DNA of 64,000 nucleotides from an uncultured Spartobacteria bacterium (lineage in GTDB: Bacteria > Verrucomicrobiota > Verrucomicrobiia > Chthoniobacterales > Chthoniobacteraceae), in NCBI GenBank assembly GCA_903919125.1, contig CAIXGS010000076.1, positions 353,119-417,118 of the forward strand. Direction: 5' to 3'. The translations under genes and the position numbers were made by a program. Below are positions 53,379-62,384 of this stretch, piece after piece. Under the pieces are notes generated by a model. That model was not told the DNA's origin. It was given only the letters and a program-made list of their open reading frames with translations, and made no database searches. Position 1 is the stretch's first letter. Each line of letters opens with the position of its first letter.

Positions 53379-53446
53379 GTTGAGTAACCCTTAAACTTGA
53401 GTATCACTTAAAGTTGGGTATCCCTTATACCTAAGTATTCTCAAAA
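53379..53446 (+). repeat. 17-bp tandem repeats upstream of the pilus-like operon
   Basis: Three good copies and one degenerate copy in direct tandem: GTTGAGTAACCCTTAAA (53379), CTTGAGTATCACTTAAA (53396), GTTGGGTATCCCTTATA (53413), CCTAAGTATTCTCAAAA (53430). Between copies the core TTGRGTAWCMCTTAWA is kept. They end about 38 bases before the start of the PilM-like gene. Spacing is not a whole number of helical turns. They look like a regulator array or leader element; no known consensus matches. Confidence 0.75.
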
Positions 53447-53483
53447 CCTTCTGCTTCGAGCCCCTTTCACTTATCCAGCACTG

Positions 53484-55328
53484 ATGTCCACTCCCAAGAG
53501 GATTTTTACCCTTAACATAGGCTCCCAAACTGTTTCGATAGCCGAGTTTAGACCGGGACGAAAAAAGGGGACATTGAGGCTGCACGCCTTTGAGTCGCAG
53601 GGTCTGATGGCAGATCCAGCGGCAGACGCCACACGCTCTTCACAGGCGGCTCTGCTTTTGAGTGAGATGGTGGAGAGCGTGAAGGCAAAAAATAAGCCCG
53701 TGAGGTTGACTTTGCCGGCGCAGCTAACATTCAGTCGGATGGTAAAAGTCTTGGCAATGAGCGGCTCGGACTTGACCCAGACGGTGATGTTTGAGGCAAA
53801 ACAGAACATTCCATATCCCTTGGAGGAAGTCGTTTGGGATTATAGGATCGTATTTGAAACGGAGTCTAACGACCCAGAGGTGCTCATTGTTGCGGCGAAG
53901 GCAGACCTATTGGACGAATGGACAGCGGTGATCGAAGGATCCGGCATGGAACCTGGGGGGATCGAGATGTCGGGAGTGGCGCTGCTAAACGCATTTCGTT
54001 ACAATTACGGGGAACCCGAAGGGTGCTCGCTAATCATCGATTTGGGGGCTCGTACCACGAACCTAATTTTCATCGAGAAAGGCAAGTTTTTCATCCGGTC
54101 AATCTCCTCGGGCGGGAGTACTTTGACGGCGGCTGTGGCGAAGGAGTTTGGAGAGAACTTTTTGTTGGCCGAGGAGCGCAAGGTGAGCGGCGGCTACATT
54201 GCCCAAGGCTCCAGCTTTGCGGAGTCAAGCGACCCCGATCAGGCGAAGCTTTCCAAGACGCTGAGAAATGCGGCCACTCGATTGCATGCGGAAATCACAA
54301 GGTCGATTTCCTTCTACCGCTCCCAGCAAGCGGGAGCCGCACCTGAGAGGGTATACTTGTGCGGAGGAGGAACCAAACTTTCTTTGATGCTCGAATTTTG
54401 GGAGGAAAAATTGGGGATTCCCGTGGAACTATTCAATCCCTTGCGGTGCATTGGGGTAAGTGAAGGGAAAACAGCGGCCCAATGGACGGAAGCTGCACCT
54501 ATGTTGGGGGAGCACGTCGGTTTGGCTCTGCAGGCGGTGCTCAAATGCCCAGTTTCCATCAACCTACTGCCGCCAGCCATCAAGAAAAAGGCGAGACTCA
54601 ACCAGATAGCTTTAGCCATCGGACTTTCTGCGGCATGCATTTGTGCGCCACTTTTAGCTTGGGGCTTTCATCTCCAGCGCAGCACGGAAATCGCTACGGG
54701 CTTGACGGAAAAATTGGTTCCGGAAATCAGTCGTGCTCAGGCTGTCGATAAACGACTAAAAGCGGTGCGGGCGGAAATTGAATCTACGCTAAAGGAAGCC
54801 CGGCCTATTGAAAAGGTGGCCTCGGAGCGCCGGTACTGGGTGGCGATGCTGGAACAAATACACGCCTGCCTACCAGAGCAATTAGTGTGGTGCACGAGCA
54901 TGGAATTAATTGATCCCGAGCCACTGAAGCCGGGAGCGATCGAAAAAAATCAGCCAGCGCCCAGATTAATGATTAGGGGGCTCTACTTGGAGAATCCCGA
55001 TGGGGTCGAAGTTGTGGATCGTTTCGGCAAGGAACTACAGAAAGTGAGCAAGTTGACAACGGAATACCTGTCGACCCGAGCCAAGCTGACGGCGGCCGAG
55101 GCCGCTATGGAAAAAAAGGATTTAGATCAAAGCAGGCAGGCCTTCGAAAAAATTTGCCAGCAGTTAAAAGAGCTTAAGTTACCCTATCCCCCAGCTGCTT
55201 TTGAAGTTGCCCCCGTTGAGGAGTGGTTGCGCACAAACAAGCCGAATCCCGTAGAGTTTGCGCAGGACTTCGCCATCCCACTGATCCCAACAGCGCCCCC
55301 AAGGAAAACTGCGATGCTTGCGCCATGA
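53484..55328 (+). CDS. PilM-PilN type fusion protein (Amuc_1101-like)
   Basis: 614 residues. N-terminal half (1 to about 365) is an actin-like PilM/FtsA-type ATPase: nucleotide-binding strands ending with IIDLGARTTNLIF (PHOSPHATE2-like) near residue 185, and GGGTKLSL near 290. A transmembrane helix follows at about 372-392 (LNQIALAIGLSAACICAPLLA). The periplasmic rest has coiled coil and a PilN-like alpha/beta part. In most type IV pili PilM and PilN are separate; here they are one chain. Its stop overlaps the next start (ATGA). Confidence 0.85.
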   Translation: MSTPKRIFTLNIGSQTVSIAEFRPGRKKGTLRLHAFESQGLMADPAADATRSSQAALLLSEMVESVKAKNKPVRLTLPAQLTFSRMVKVLAMSGSDLTQTVMFEAKQNIPYPLEEVVWDYRIVFETESNDPEVLIVAAKADLLDEWTAVIEGSGMEPGGIEMSGVALLNAFRYNYGEPEGCSLIIDLGARTTNLIFIEKGKFFIRSISSGGSTLTAAVAKEFGENFLLAEERKVSGGYIAQGSSFAESSDPDQAKLSKTLRNAATRLHAEITRSISFYRSQQAGAAPERVYLCGGGTKLSLMLEFWEEKLGIPVELFNPLRCIGVSEGKTAAQWTEAAPMLGEHVGLALQAVLKCPVSINLLPPAIKKKARLNQIALAIGLSAACICAPLLAWGFHLQRSTEIATGLTEKLVPEISRAQAVDKRLKAVRAEIESTLKEARPIEKVASERRYWVAMLEQIHACLPEQLVWCTSMELIDPEPLKPGAIEKNQPAPRLMIRGLYLENPDGVEVVDRFGKELQKVSKLTTEYLSTRAKLTAAEAAMEKKDLDQSRQAFEKICQQLKELKLPYPPAAFEVAPVEEWLRTNKPNPVEFAQDFAIPLIPTAPPRKTAMLAP

Positions 55329-56293
55329 AATTTTTACCTAAAGAATACCGAGGAATCGCGGGAGCAAGCGCCTTTGCGTTGCTGAGCATGGGGGGAAGTG
55401 GAGCATACTTCGGGTATGCGCTGGATCAGCAGAGCGCTGCGATGAAGATCGCTGAAGAAAAGAGCGCAGAGCACAAGCGCCTTCTAAGTGCCAACCCACC
55501 ACCAAGTCCAGAGCAGCTTAAGCAGCTTGAAGGCCATCGCGACACCTGCCGAGCAACCCTTGGAGAACTGCGTAAAACTTTTGCAGCTATTGACTTCACT
55601 GTGCAAGATCAGACGCCACAAGAGTTCCAGAAGGCTCTCAATGACAAGACTCAAGCCTTTATCAAGAAGGCCGAAAAGTACTCAGTCACACTGCCCCCCG
55701 GCTTCTACATGGATTTTGATCAGTACTTAAAGAAGCTCCCACCGCCAGAACTAGTACCAATTGCCAGTAGACGCTTGAGCGCTGCGGACACACTGCTCGA
55801 CAGCCTGCTGGAAAGTCGTCCCATTTCGCTGCGAGCGTTTAAGATCCGCACTCCAGAGCAACTTTCCGAGTTGGAGACGGCGAACAAACCAGCACCACCT
55901 CCACCCTCAAAACCAGATCCAAAGGCACCAAAAGTTGTAGCGCCGGCGCCGCCGAAGCCTATTTTAGAGGCACAAACTTACACGCTGCAGTTCACTGCTC
56001 GCCCCGACAGTTTGAGGGATTTTCTCAATACGGTGGCAGCAGAAACTCGCGGCCTTTTCGTGACGCGCAGACTTAAAATCATCAACAACAAGGAAAAGGA
56101 ACCACCGATCAAAGGCGCACTCGGGGCGAACTCCGAGCCGGCCCAAGGAAGCGGAGCATTGGGAGGTGGTGGCTCATTTGCAAGATATGTGCTGGGAGAT
56201 GAGAATGTGGAGGTCGAGATGAGCGTGGATTTGATATCGCTAGTGGGGGATACAGCGCAGGCCATAGAAAAAGAGAACGCGAAACAGCCATGA
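55325..56293 (+). CDS. PilO-like outer-membrane-associated protein, Amuc_1100-like
   Basis: 322 residues. N-terminal membrane anchor (about 10-30), a helical coiled-coil part (40-110), a globular alpha/beta domain, a Pro-rich linker near residues 196-220 (PAPPPPSKPDPK) and a C-terminal beta-alpha-beta domain (YTLQFTARPDSLRDFLNTVA then TRRLKIINN). Size (317 residues in Akkermansia), domain order and position match Amuc_1100, which folds like PilO. Start is the ATG at 55325 overlapping the previous stop. The same strand order continues into the next gene (ATGA overlap). Confidence 0.8.
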   Translation: MKFLPKEYRGIAGASAFALLSMGGSGAYFGYALDQQSAAMKIAEEKSAEHKRLLSANPPPSPEQLKQLEGHRDTCRATLGELRKTFAAIDFTVQDQTPQEFQKALNDKTQAFIKKAEKYSVTLPPGFYMDFDQYLKKLPPPELVPIASRRLSAADTLLDSLLESRPISLRAFKIRTPEQLSELETANKPAPPPPSKPDPKAPKVVAPAPPKPILEAQTYTLQFTARPDSLRDFLNTVAAETRGLFVTRRLKIINNKEKEPPIKGALGANSEPAQGSGALGGGGSFARYVLGDENVEVEMSVDLISLVGDTAQAIEKENAKQP

Positions 56294-57276
56294 AATCGCT
56301 CAAACCACACCTTCACTGGCTCATGCTTTCTGTCGTGGCGGCGAGTTCCATTGGAGCAACAGCGCTTCTACTCAAGGAAGAACAAGACTTACCGGCCATC
56401 TTGGAAAAATTGCAGCCCAAGAAAGCGGCCAACAAGCGACTCGCCCCACCCGACCTCTCGGGCTTCGAAACTGCCACTCAGGAGTTGAAAACGCCGGGCG
56501 TATGGGGAGCTGGGTACAACACTCTACTTTTTGTTTCAGAGCCTTATCTCATGGGCGCAACCGGATTAGAACGCCCCAAAGAGGGCAGCCTCCACCGCCA
56601 TAGCAAAACGAGTGAACCGATCCCAAACTCTTGGTTTTTGCAGTATAAGTTGCCGTTACGAACCCCAAAGGTTCCCACTGATGACACTGACGGCGACGGT
56701 TTCACCAACGAAGAGGAATGGAAGTACAACACTAACCCGCTGGATCCTGAGTCTCATCCCCCACTAATTACAAAATTATTTTATACGGAGCAGAGGGAAG
56801 TACACTCCCGAGTTTCATTCATGCAGTACCTGGGCGACCCAGCCAAACCGGAAAGCATCAACATCACGCTTCAACTACTAGATCTTCCAAACAAGCCTCA
56901 ATTAGACAACATCAAGGTAGGCCAAAAAATACCAAATACGACGTTCAAAATTGCCGCATTCATAGCAAAAAAAAACGAGAATACGGGGATTACTGGCTTC
57001 TCGGAAGATTCCTCCCTCATCCGTCTGGTGGATGAAAAAACGAACCAAGAAGCAGTAGCAGAACTGAAAAGAAAACCTGCCGACTTCCTGGATAAGACTA
57101 TCACGCTTAACCTGCGCTACCCCAAGGAAAACCGAGTGATCACAACCAAGCCTGGGCAACGCATCTCCCTGAGTGAGGGAGAGACGTATACGGTTGTGGA
57201 TTCGTCTGTATCAAGCGCCATCTTAAAGGACTCGGAGGGCAAAGAGATTGAAGTCAAGCCCGGAACAGCTAACTAG
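56290..57276 (+). CDS. Amuc_1099-like pilus-locus protein with a calcium-loop motif
   Basis: 328 residues. N-terminal helix (about 9-28) anchors it. The middle has a calcium-binding loop DTDGDGFTNEEEWKYNTNPLD at about 132-152 (DTDGDGFTNEEEW core), as in thrombospondin-type or dockerin-like loops. The C-terminal half is beta-rich. In Akkermansia the gene between the PilO-like protein and the secretin (Amuc_1099) occupies this place. Function unknown; a periplasmic link between inner complex and secretin is plausible. Confidence 0.7.
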   Translation: MKSLKPHLHWLMLSVVAASSIGATALLLKEEQDLPAILEKLQPKKAANKRLAPPDLSGFETATQELKTPGVWGAGYNTLLFVSEPYLMGATGLERPKEGSLHRHSKTSEPIPNSWFLQYKLPLRTPKVPTDDTDGDGFTNEEEWKYNTNPLDPESHPPLITKLFYTEQREVHSRVSFMQYLGDPAKPESINITLQLLDLPNKPQLDNIKVGQKIPNTTFKIAAFIAKKNENTGITGFSEDSSLIRLVDEKTNQEAVAELKRKPADFLDKTITLNLRYPKENRVITTKPGQRISLSEGETYTVVDSSVSSAILKDSEGKEIEVKPGTAN

Positions 57277-57397
57277 GTAATTTTATTAGGGATAGATAGG
57301 CACTTTAGAGCTTCAAATCAGTCGCAGATTACGGCTAAGATTTAACACGGTTGCCATTTGTATCCGATCCGCTCCCTCCCTGCCCCCCAGACGCTTA

Positions 57398-60073
57398 ATG
57401 AATTCATGCCCCGCCCATAAAGCCAGAGCTAAGCTGAGTGCTTCCAGCACAATTCAAGCTGCTCCAATTGTGCTGCTTATAGTCTCAGGCTTAGTTTCCT
57501 CAGCCCTCTGCGCACCGACTTCTTCTCCAAAACAAAGTAGTCCAGATGCTTCGACGACGGTGATTGAAATGAGCTTCAAAGAAATGCAGCGGCGAGAGGC
57601 TGCAAAACAAAATGCAGAGGCCGAATTAAGACAGGCACAACAAAGCATGGCGCTGAAGGACTACGACGCGGCTCGGCAACATTACAATTCCGTGCTCAAC
57701 TCTTTGCCGGAGTCTCGTCAATCGGCAAGAGAGCGCGCATTTGCGCTTGCCGGACTGCGTGATGCCTCCATTTTGCTGGCCAAAGTGCGGATCAGCGAAG
57801 GGCGTTACACTCCCAAGGCCGGTCAAAAAGTCGACAGTGCCGAAGAGATTCTGCGGACGCTTTTAGAACGCGACCCGCAAAACAAGTCTGCGATTCGGCT
57901 CTTGGAGCAGCTTTACTCCCCTGGATTTTACAACAAGACCATTTCTCCGAGTTATAGGGCGGAAGTGGCTGATGTTCAGGCGAAGCTTTTGGAAGCACAG
58001 GGTTTCTACGATACCGGTCGATTCGACCTAGCCATCAAGCGGGCGGATCAAGTGTTGGACATCGACCCCTACAATTCAGCCGCAAGAAAAATGCAGGAAA
58101 TGGCGAACAATTCCATTTCGAAGTACGGGGAAGACTCGTACAACGAGGCGCGCTCACGAGCGATGCGAAACGTGGAGAAGGCGTGGGCCAGTCCGATTAA
58201 GCGGTTCGGAACAGTTTCAGCTTCAACCCCTGCCCCGCAGATGATTGAGACTAGCAAAATTGAAAAGCTTAAGAAAAAACTTGAGTCCATTTTCATTCCC
58301 GAAATCGAGTTTAGCGACAAGCCGCTGGACATGGTAGCGGCAGCCTTAACACAGCTTTCAAGACAGGCAGACAAAAGCGGGGATGAGCAGAAAGGTGTAT
58401 TGATTATTGCTAACTTCCCTGGAGCAACGAGTTCCGTCGGTGGAGGCGCAGCAGTGGGATCTACTCTTCAAAGCTTGGGCGCCCCTGCGGCAGGACCGGC
58501 TCCTGGTGGAGCGGCGTACCCTCCAGTTTCGATTCCTAAAATTCCCAATTTTGCCTTGAGTGAAATCCTCAAAATTATCGCTACTGCAGCGGATGTGAAA
58601 TGGGCAATTAAAGAAAAGTACGTTGAGTTTGTGCCCAAAACAGTCCAAACGGACACATTAGTACTACAAAGCTGGACGGTTTCACCCTTCATGTTTAGCT
58701 CGACGGCCCCAAAAGTGGACGACCTGAGCTCCACAGGACTGGGTGCAACCCTAGCGGGAAATTCTTCTTCTGGAGCAGGTTCAGCGAAGTCGACTGGGCG
58801 GAGAAGGATCGATGCAAAAGAGTTTTTGCAATCCATGAACGTACGCTTCGACGCCCAAGGCTCGACTGCCACCTACAATCCTCGCACGAAAGTACTTACC
58901 GTTTACAACAGCCCCGACATGCTCCAGTTGGTGGACTACATCGTCGCTGACTCCGACGGACAGAGTCCCGTACAAGTCGATATCCAAGCCAAATTTGTCG
59001 AGTTCAGCCAAAATAATTTGAAGGAGTTGTCCTTCGACTGGTTGCTGGGACAATCCAAGTTTGCAAACTCAAACGTTTACACGGGTGGCGGCACCCCAAA
59101 GCTCGGCACCAACTCGCAAGATTACCCCTTCGTAAACCCCGTTGACCCCAGATTTCCGACTACGGGCGGAGTACCTGCGGGAGCTTACCCAGTCACCGCC
59201 GGAAACCGCTCGAGCCTGAGCACTAACGCGATTGATGCTCTGCTTTCCGGAATAGGCGCTGGGGCGAGCACTGCGGCGCCGGGCATGTTTTCCGTGGCGG
59301 GTGCCTTAACAGATCCACAATTTCAAGTCGTGGTGCGTGCGCTCAATCAAGCTAAGGGAGTCGACTTGCTTTCCAGTCCCAGCATCACAGCTAAGGACCA
59401 AGAAGAGGCCACCATTGAAATCGTGCGCGAGTTCCGCTATCCGACTGAGTTTACGCCCCCGCAAATTCCACAAACTTCTGGGGCAGCCCCTGCCGGTGGA
59501 GCAGCTCAGGCTCCTCCCCCCGTCGTGGTAACACCCACGACGCCCTCCGCGTTTGATAAACGAAACACTGGAGTGACACTCAAAGTGACGCCCTCCATTA
59601 AAGGAGATAATTACGCGATCGATTTGGATCTGAAACCGGAGGTCACTGAGTTTGAAGGATTTATTAACTACGGCAGCCCAATTCAAACCGTGTCAATTTC
59701 CTCGGTCGCCAGCATACAAACGCCCACGCCTGTTACCCTGACCCAGAACGTCATCAATCAGCCCATTTTTTCGGTGCGCCGCATTCAAACCAATGTGACG
59801 TTGCTCGATGGCGAAACGATTGCTTTGGGCGGACTCATTCGAGAGGACGTACAAAAGATCAACGACAAGGTGCCTGTTCTCGGCGACATCCCCTTGGTGG
59901 GGCGACTGTTTCGCTCAAATGTAGATCAGCACATCAAGAAGAACCTCACCATTTTCGTTACGGCGCGCATCATGGATGCGTCAGGGCAGCCTATCAAAAC
60001 GGGACGTGCCGAGATGGAGCCCGCCGATGAAGTCCCCTCCTTAACGGGAGACGCTCTCGCAATGCCCCGCTAA
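57398..60073 (+). CDS. secretin of the pilus-like system (GspD/PilQ superfamily, Amuc_1098-like)
   Basis: 891 residues. Signal peptide ends near residue 40 (SSALCAP). TPR-type helices at about 60-235, then N0/N1-type domains (about 300-560) with an Ala/Gly/Ser-rich insertion, and the secretin core at about 630-860: VTLKVTPSIKGDNYAIDLDL, RRIQTNVTLLDGETIALGGLI and VPVLGDIPLVGRLFRS are diagnostic (quoted in short pieces). It forms the outer-membrane ring of type II/IV systems. Length matches Amuc_1098 (about 900). It ends the operon; no pilot protein or PilB/PilT ATPase is adjacent. Confidence 0.9.
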   Translation: MNSCPAHKARAKLSASSTIQAAPIVLLIVSGLVSSALCAPTSSPKQSSPDASTTVIEMSFKEMQRREAAKQNAEAELRQAQQSMALKDYDAARQHYNSVLNSLPESRQSARERAFALAGLRDASILLAKVRISEGRYTPKAGQKVDSAEEILRTLLERDPQNKSAIRLLEQLYSPGFYNKTISPSYRAEVADVQAKLLEAQGFYDTGRFDLAIKRADQVLDIDPYNSAARKMQEMANNSISKYGEDSYNEARSRAMRNVEKAWASPIKRFGTVSASTPAPQMIETSKIEKLKKKLESIFIPEIEFSDKPLDMVAAALTQLSRQADKSGDEQKGVLIIANFPGATSSVGGGAAVGSTLQSLGAPAAGPAPGGAAYPPVSIPKIPNFALSEILKIIATAADVKWAIKEKYVEFVPKTVQTDTLVLQSWTVSPFMFSSTAPKVDDLSSTGLGATLAGNSSSGAGSAKSTGRRRIDAKEFLQSMNVRFDAQGSTATYNPRTKVLTVYNSPDMLQLVDYIVADSDGQSPVQVDIQAKFVEFSQNNLKELSFDWLLGQSKFANSNVYTGGGTPKLGTNSQDYPFVNPVDPRFPTTGGVPAGAYPVTAGNRSSLSTNAIDALLSGIGAGASTAAPGMFSVAGALTDPQFQVVVRALNQAKGVDLLSSPSITAKDQEEATIEIVREFRYPTEFTPPQIPQTSGAAPAGGAAQAPPPVVVTPTTPSAFDKRNTGVTLKVTPSIKGDNYAIDLDLKPEVTEFEGFINYGSPIQTVSISSVASIQTPTPVTLTQNVINQPIFSVRRIQTNVTLLDGETIALGGLIREDVQKINDKVPVLGDIPLVGRLFRSNVDQHIKKNLTIFVTARIMDASGQPIKTGRAEMEPADEVPSLTGDALAMPR

Positions 60074-60201
60074 TCCCGATTACACGGACTCGCCGACCAC
60101 TAAGCCAGTCTTGCTAATAAACGTAGGCTCGACGAATCGTGGTCAAATAATATTTGTTGCTTATCGTTTCTCCCCGATTCGATTTTCCCCAACCTATTCC
60201 C

Positions 60202-60840
60202 ATGCCCGTCCTTGGCATAACAGGAGGAGTCGCCTGCGGAAAGACAACCTTTACCGATGCACTAAGCCTTCAATTTCCCGATGCCACTCGTTTCAATGCA
60301 GATACGGAAGTGGAACGGCTCATTGCGAACGAGCCTGAAGTGCGCGCCGCCATTATCCAAGCGCTGGGAGAGGACTCTTTTTTGGGAGACGGGTCCTATA
60401 ATCGAGCTCTGGTTCGAAAGCTAATTTTTCTCGATAATAATCTACGAACGAAGCTCAACGGAATTCTACATCCCAGAGTGAGGGAGTGCTGGTTGGCCTT
60501 GGCTGAGCAACATCGTTCACCTCAAGACTGGCTTTTCTTAGAAATACCGCTTCTTTATGAGACGGGAGGCAACGTACATTGCGACCGGGTAATTACAGTG
60601 GGGTGCACAACGGAAGTTCAAATGCACCGACTGATGGTTCTAAGAGACCTGCCCGAAGCGCAGGCTCAACAAATCATAGTTACCCAATGGAGCCTTCACG
60701 AAAAAAGTAATAGAGCCGATCACCTTATTTGGAATGACTGTCCCAGCCCCAGCCTCAAACGCCAAGCCGCAATCTGCGCTGCATGGCTCAGAAGCCACTA
60801 TTCCCGAGTCCACTCTAGCTCAGAGCCGCCCGGATCATAA
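60202..60840 (+). CDS. coaE: dephospho-CoA kinase
   Basis: 212-residue P-loop kinase for the last step of CoA synthesis. Walker A GGVACGKTTF follows the start ATG directly; the conserved LNGILHPRVR and FLEIPLLYETGG motifs and the lid region are present. I start at 60202; a longer open frame from 60154 adds nothing recognisable. Lies between the secretin and rho, with rho 26 bases downstream. Confidence 0.92.
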   Translation: MPVLGITGGVACGKTTFTDALSLQFPDATRFNADTEVERLIANEPEVRAAIIQALGEDSFLGDGSYNRALVRKLIFLDNNLRTKLNGILHPRVRECWLALAEQHRSPQDWLFLEIPLLYETGGNVHCDRVITVGCTTEVQMHRLMVLRDLPEAQAQQIIVTQWSLHEKSNRADHLIWNDCPSPSLKRQAAICAAWLRSHYSRVHSSSEPPGS

Positions 60841-60866
60841 CGCTCCCACTGAAAGCTCCCACTGAA

Positions 60867-62384
60867 ATGGCCACCTTCATCGAACACCAAGATCCATCGC
60901 CCATCATTCCTCCCCCGACTCAGGATCCAATCCCAAGTCACAGCGACGTTACCGACAACGTTACCGGAACGGCGCAGCAGCCCGACCATAGAGACGCCGA
61001 AGAGGGACTACCGCAACACAGCGCGCTCGAATCGCAATATCCGCACAATACCCAAATCCAGAGTCACGACGTCCTCACTCATAGGGAAGCCGAAGACACT
61101 CAGCGCCAAACCGCTCCAGTTCCAGCGGAGATGGACCTAGATGAGCTCCACGAGCTCACCATCAACGAACTGCACGAACGGGCCACCGCGTTCAACCTGC
61201 GCATCCAACCGGATAAATCACGCCACCATCTGGTGCTGGAAATTTGCCGCTACTGTCTCGAGCATGGGACGACACTCACCGCCACAGCCGTTGTCGATGT
61301 GAATGCACAGGGCTCTGCATTTTTGCGCTGGCCGAAGTACAATTTCCGGCCTTTGCCGCAGGACATTCAGGTGCCCCCACATTTAGACCGCCATCTGCGA
61401 CTCAAACAGGGTCTCAAAGTACGATCCAAGCTGCGGGCACCTCGGGATCGGGAAAGATTTTTGGTAATAGAAGACATCCTTGAAATTGAAGGCACCCCGT
61501 TTAATGAATGGCAGGAGCCCAAAGATTTTGAGCGTCTGACTGCGATGCATCCGAAAGAGCGCATTGTACTTGAGCACCCTGGGATTGTCTCCATCAGCAC
61601 GCGCGCGGTAGATTTAATTGCACCCTTGGGACGAGGCCAGCGCGGACTCTTAGTGGCGCCTCCTCGTACTGGGAAAACAATTTTGTTAAAGGAAATCGCC
61701 CATGCGATTCGCAAAACTTCGCCCGAGACGGCACTCATTTTATTACTTGTGGACGAACGCCCTGAGGAAGTTACCGACTTTAGGCGCTCGCTAGATTGCG
61801 AGATTTACTCCTCTACTTTTGATGAAAATGCGCAACGCCACACCCAACTCGCCGAGATGGTTTTGGAGAGGGCAAAACGTCTGGTGGAGCTACGCAAGCA
61901 CGTGGTGATTTTGCTAGACTCCATCACCCGTCTCTCCCGCGGCTACAACAACATGCAACCGGGCAAGGGGCGCATCATGTCTGGTGGCGTTGATGCTAAA
62001 GCACTTGTAAAACCCAAAAAGTTCTTTGGAGCAGCCCGCAATACCGAAGAGGGCGGCAGCCTCACCATTTTAGCCACCGCGCTAGTGGAGACGCACAGTA
62101 AGATGGATGACCTTATTTTTGAGGAATTCAAAGGGACAGGTAACATGGAGCTTCGTCTCGATCGCGCACTTTCCGAAAAGCGGATTTTCCCCGCAATAAA
62201 CATTCCCCAGTCTGGGACTCGCAGGGACGAGTTATTGTATCATCCCAAGGAATTCGAGCGTCTCAGCGTATTGCGCCGACAGATCGCGGCCTTGCCTCCT
62301 TTTGATGCAATCGAAGTCCTGAACAATGCATTGCGTCGCACTGATTCCAATGCGGAATTACTTTTGCGCGGCCTTCGTCAATGA
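60867..62384 (+). CDS. rho: transcription termination factor Rho
   Basis: 505-residue hexameric RNA-dependent helicase ending transcripts. An acidic, Gln/His-rich N-terminal extension (about 1-88) precedes the Rho_N domain ([20 protein letters not shown], short form), the RNA-binding cold-shock fold (about 140-210, [19 protein letters not shown]) and the ATPase: Walker A APPRTGKT, Walker [17 protein letters not shown]-loop SGGVDAKAL and R-loop [11 protein letters not shown]. Length about 85 residues above E. coli Rho because of the extension. Overlaps the next gene by 4 bases (ATGA). Confidence 0.95.
   Translation: MATFIEHQDPSPIIPPPTQDPIPSHSDVTDNVTGTAQQPDHRDAEEGLPQHSALESQYPHNTQIQSHDVLTHREAEDTQRQTAPVPAEMDLDELHELTINELHERATAFNLRIQPDKSRHHLVLEICRYCLEHGTTLTATAVVDVNAQGSAFLRWPKYNFRPLPQDIQVPPHLDRHLRLKQGLKVRSKLRAPRDRERFLVIEDILEIEGTPFNEWQEPKDFERLTAMHPKERIVLEHPGIVSISTRAVDLIAPLGRGQRGLLVAPPRTGKTILLKEIAHAIRKTSPETALILLLVDERPEEVTDFRRSLDCEIYSSTFDENAQRHTQLAEMVLERAKRLVELRKHVVILLDSITRLSRGYNNMQPGKGRIMSGGVDAKALVKPKKFFGAARNTEEGGSLTILATALVETHSKMDDLIFEEFKGTGNMELRLDRALSEKRIFPAINIPQSGTRRDELLYHPKEFERLSVLRRQIAALPPFDAIEVLNNALRRTDSNAELLLRGLRQ

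Noticed and set aside
53379..53446. Possible CRISPR or origin iterons
   Set aside because: No spacers and no replication gene or DnaA boxes nearby; the array fits a regulatory site better.
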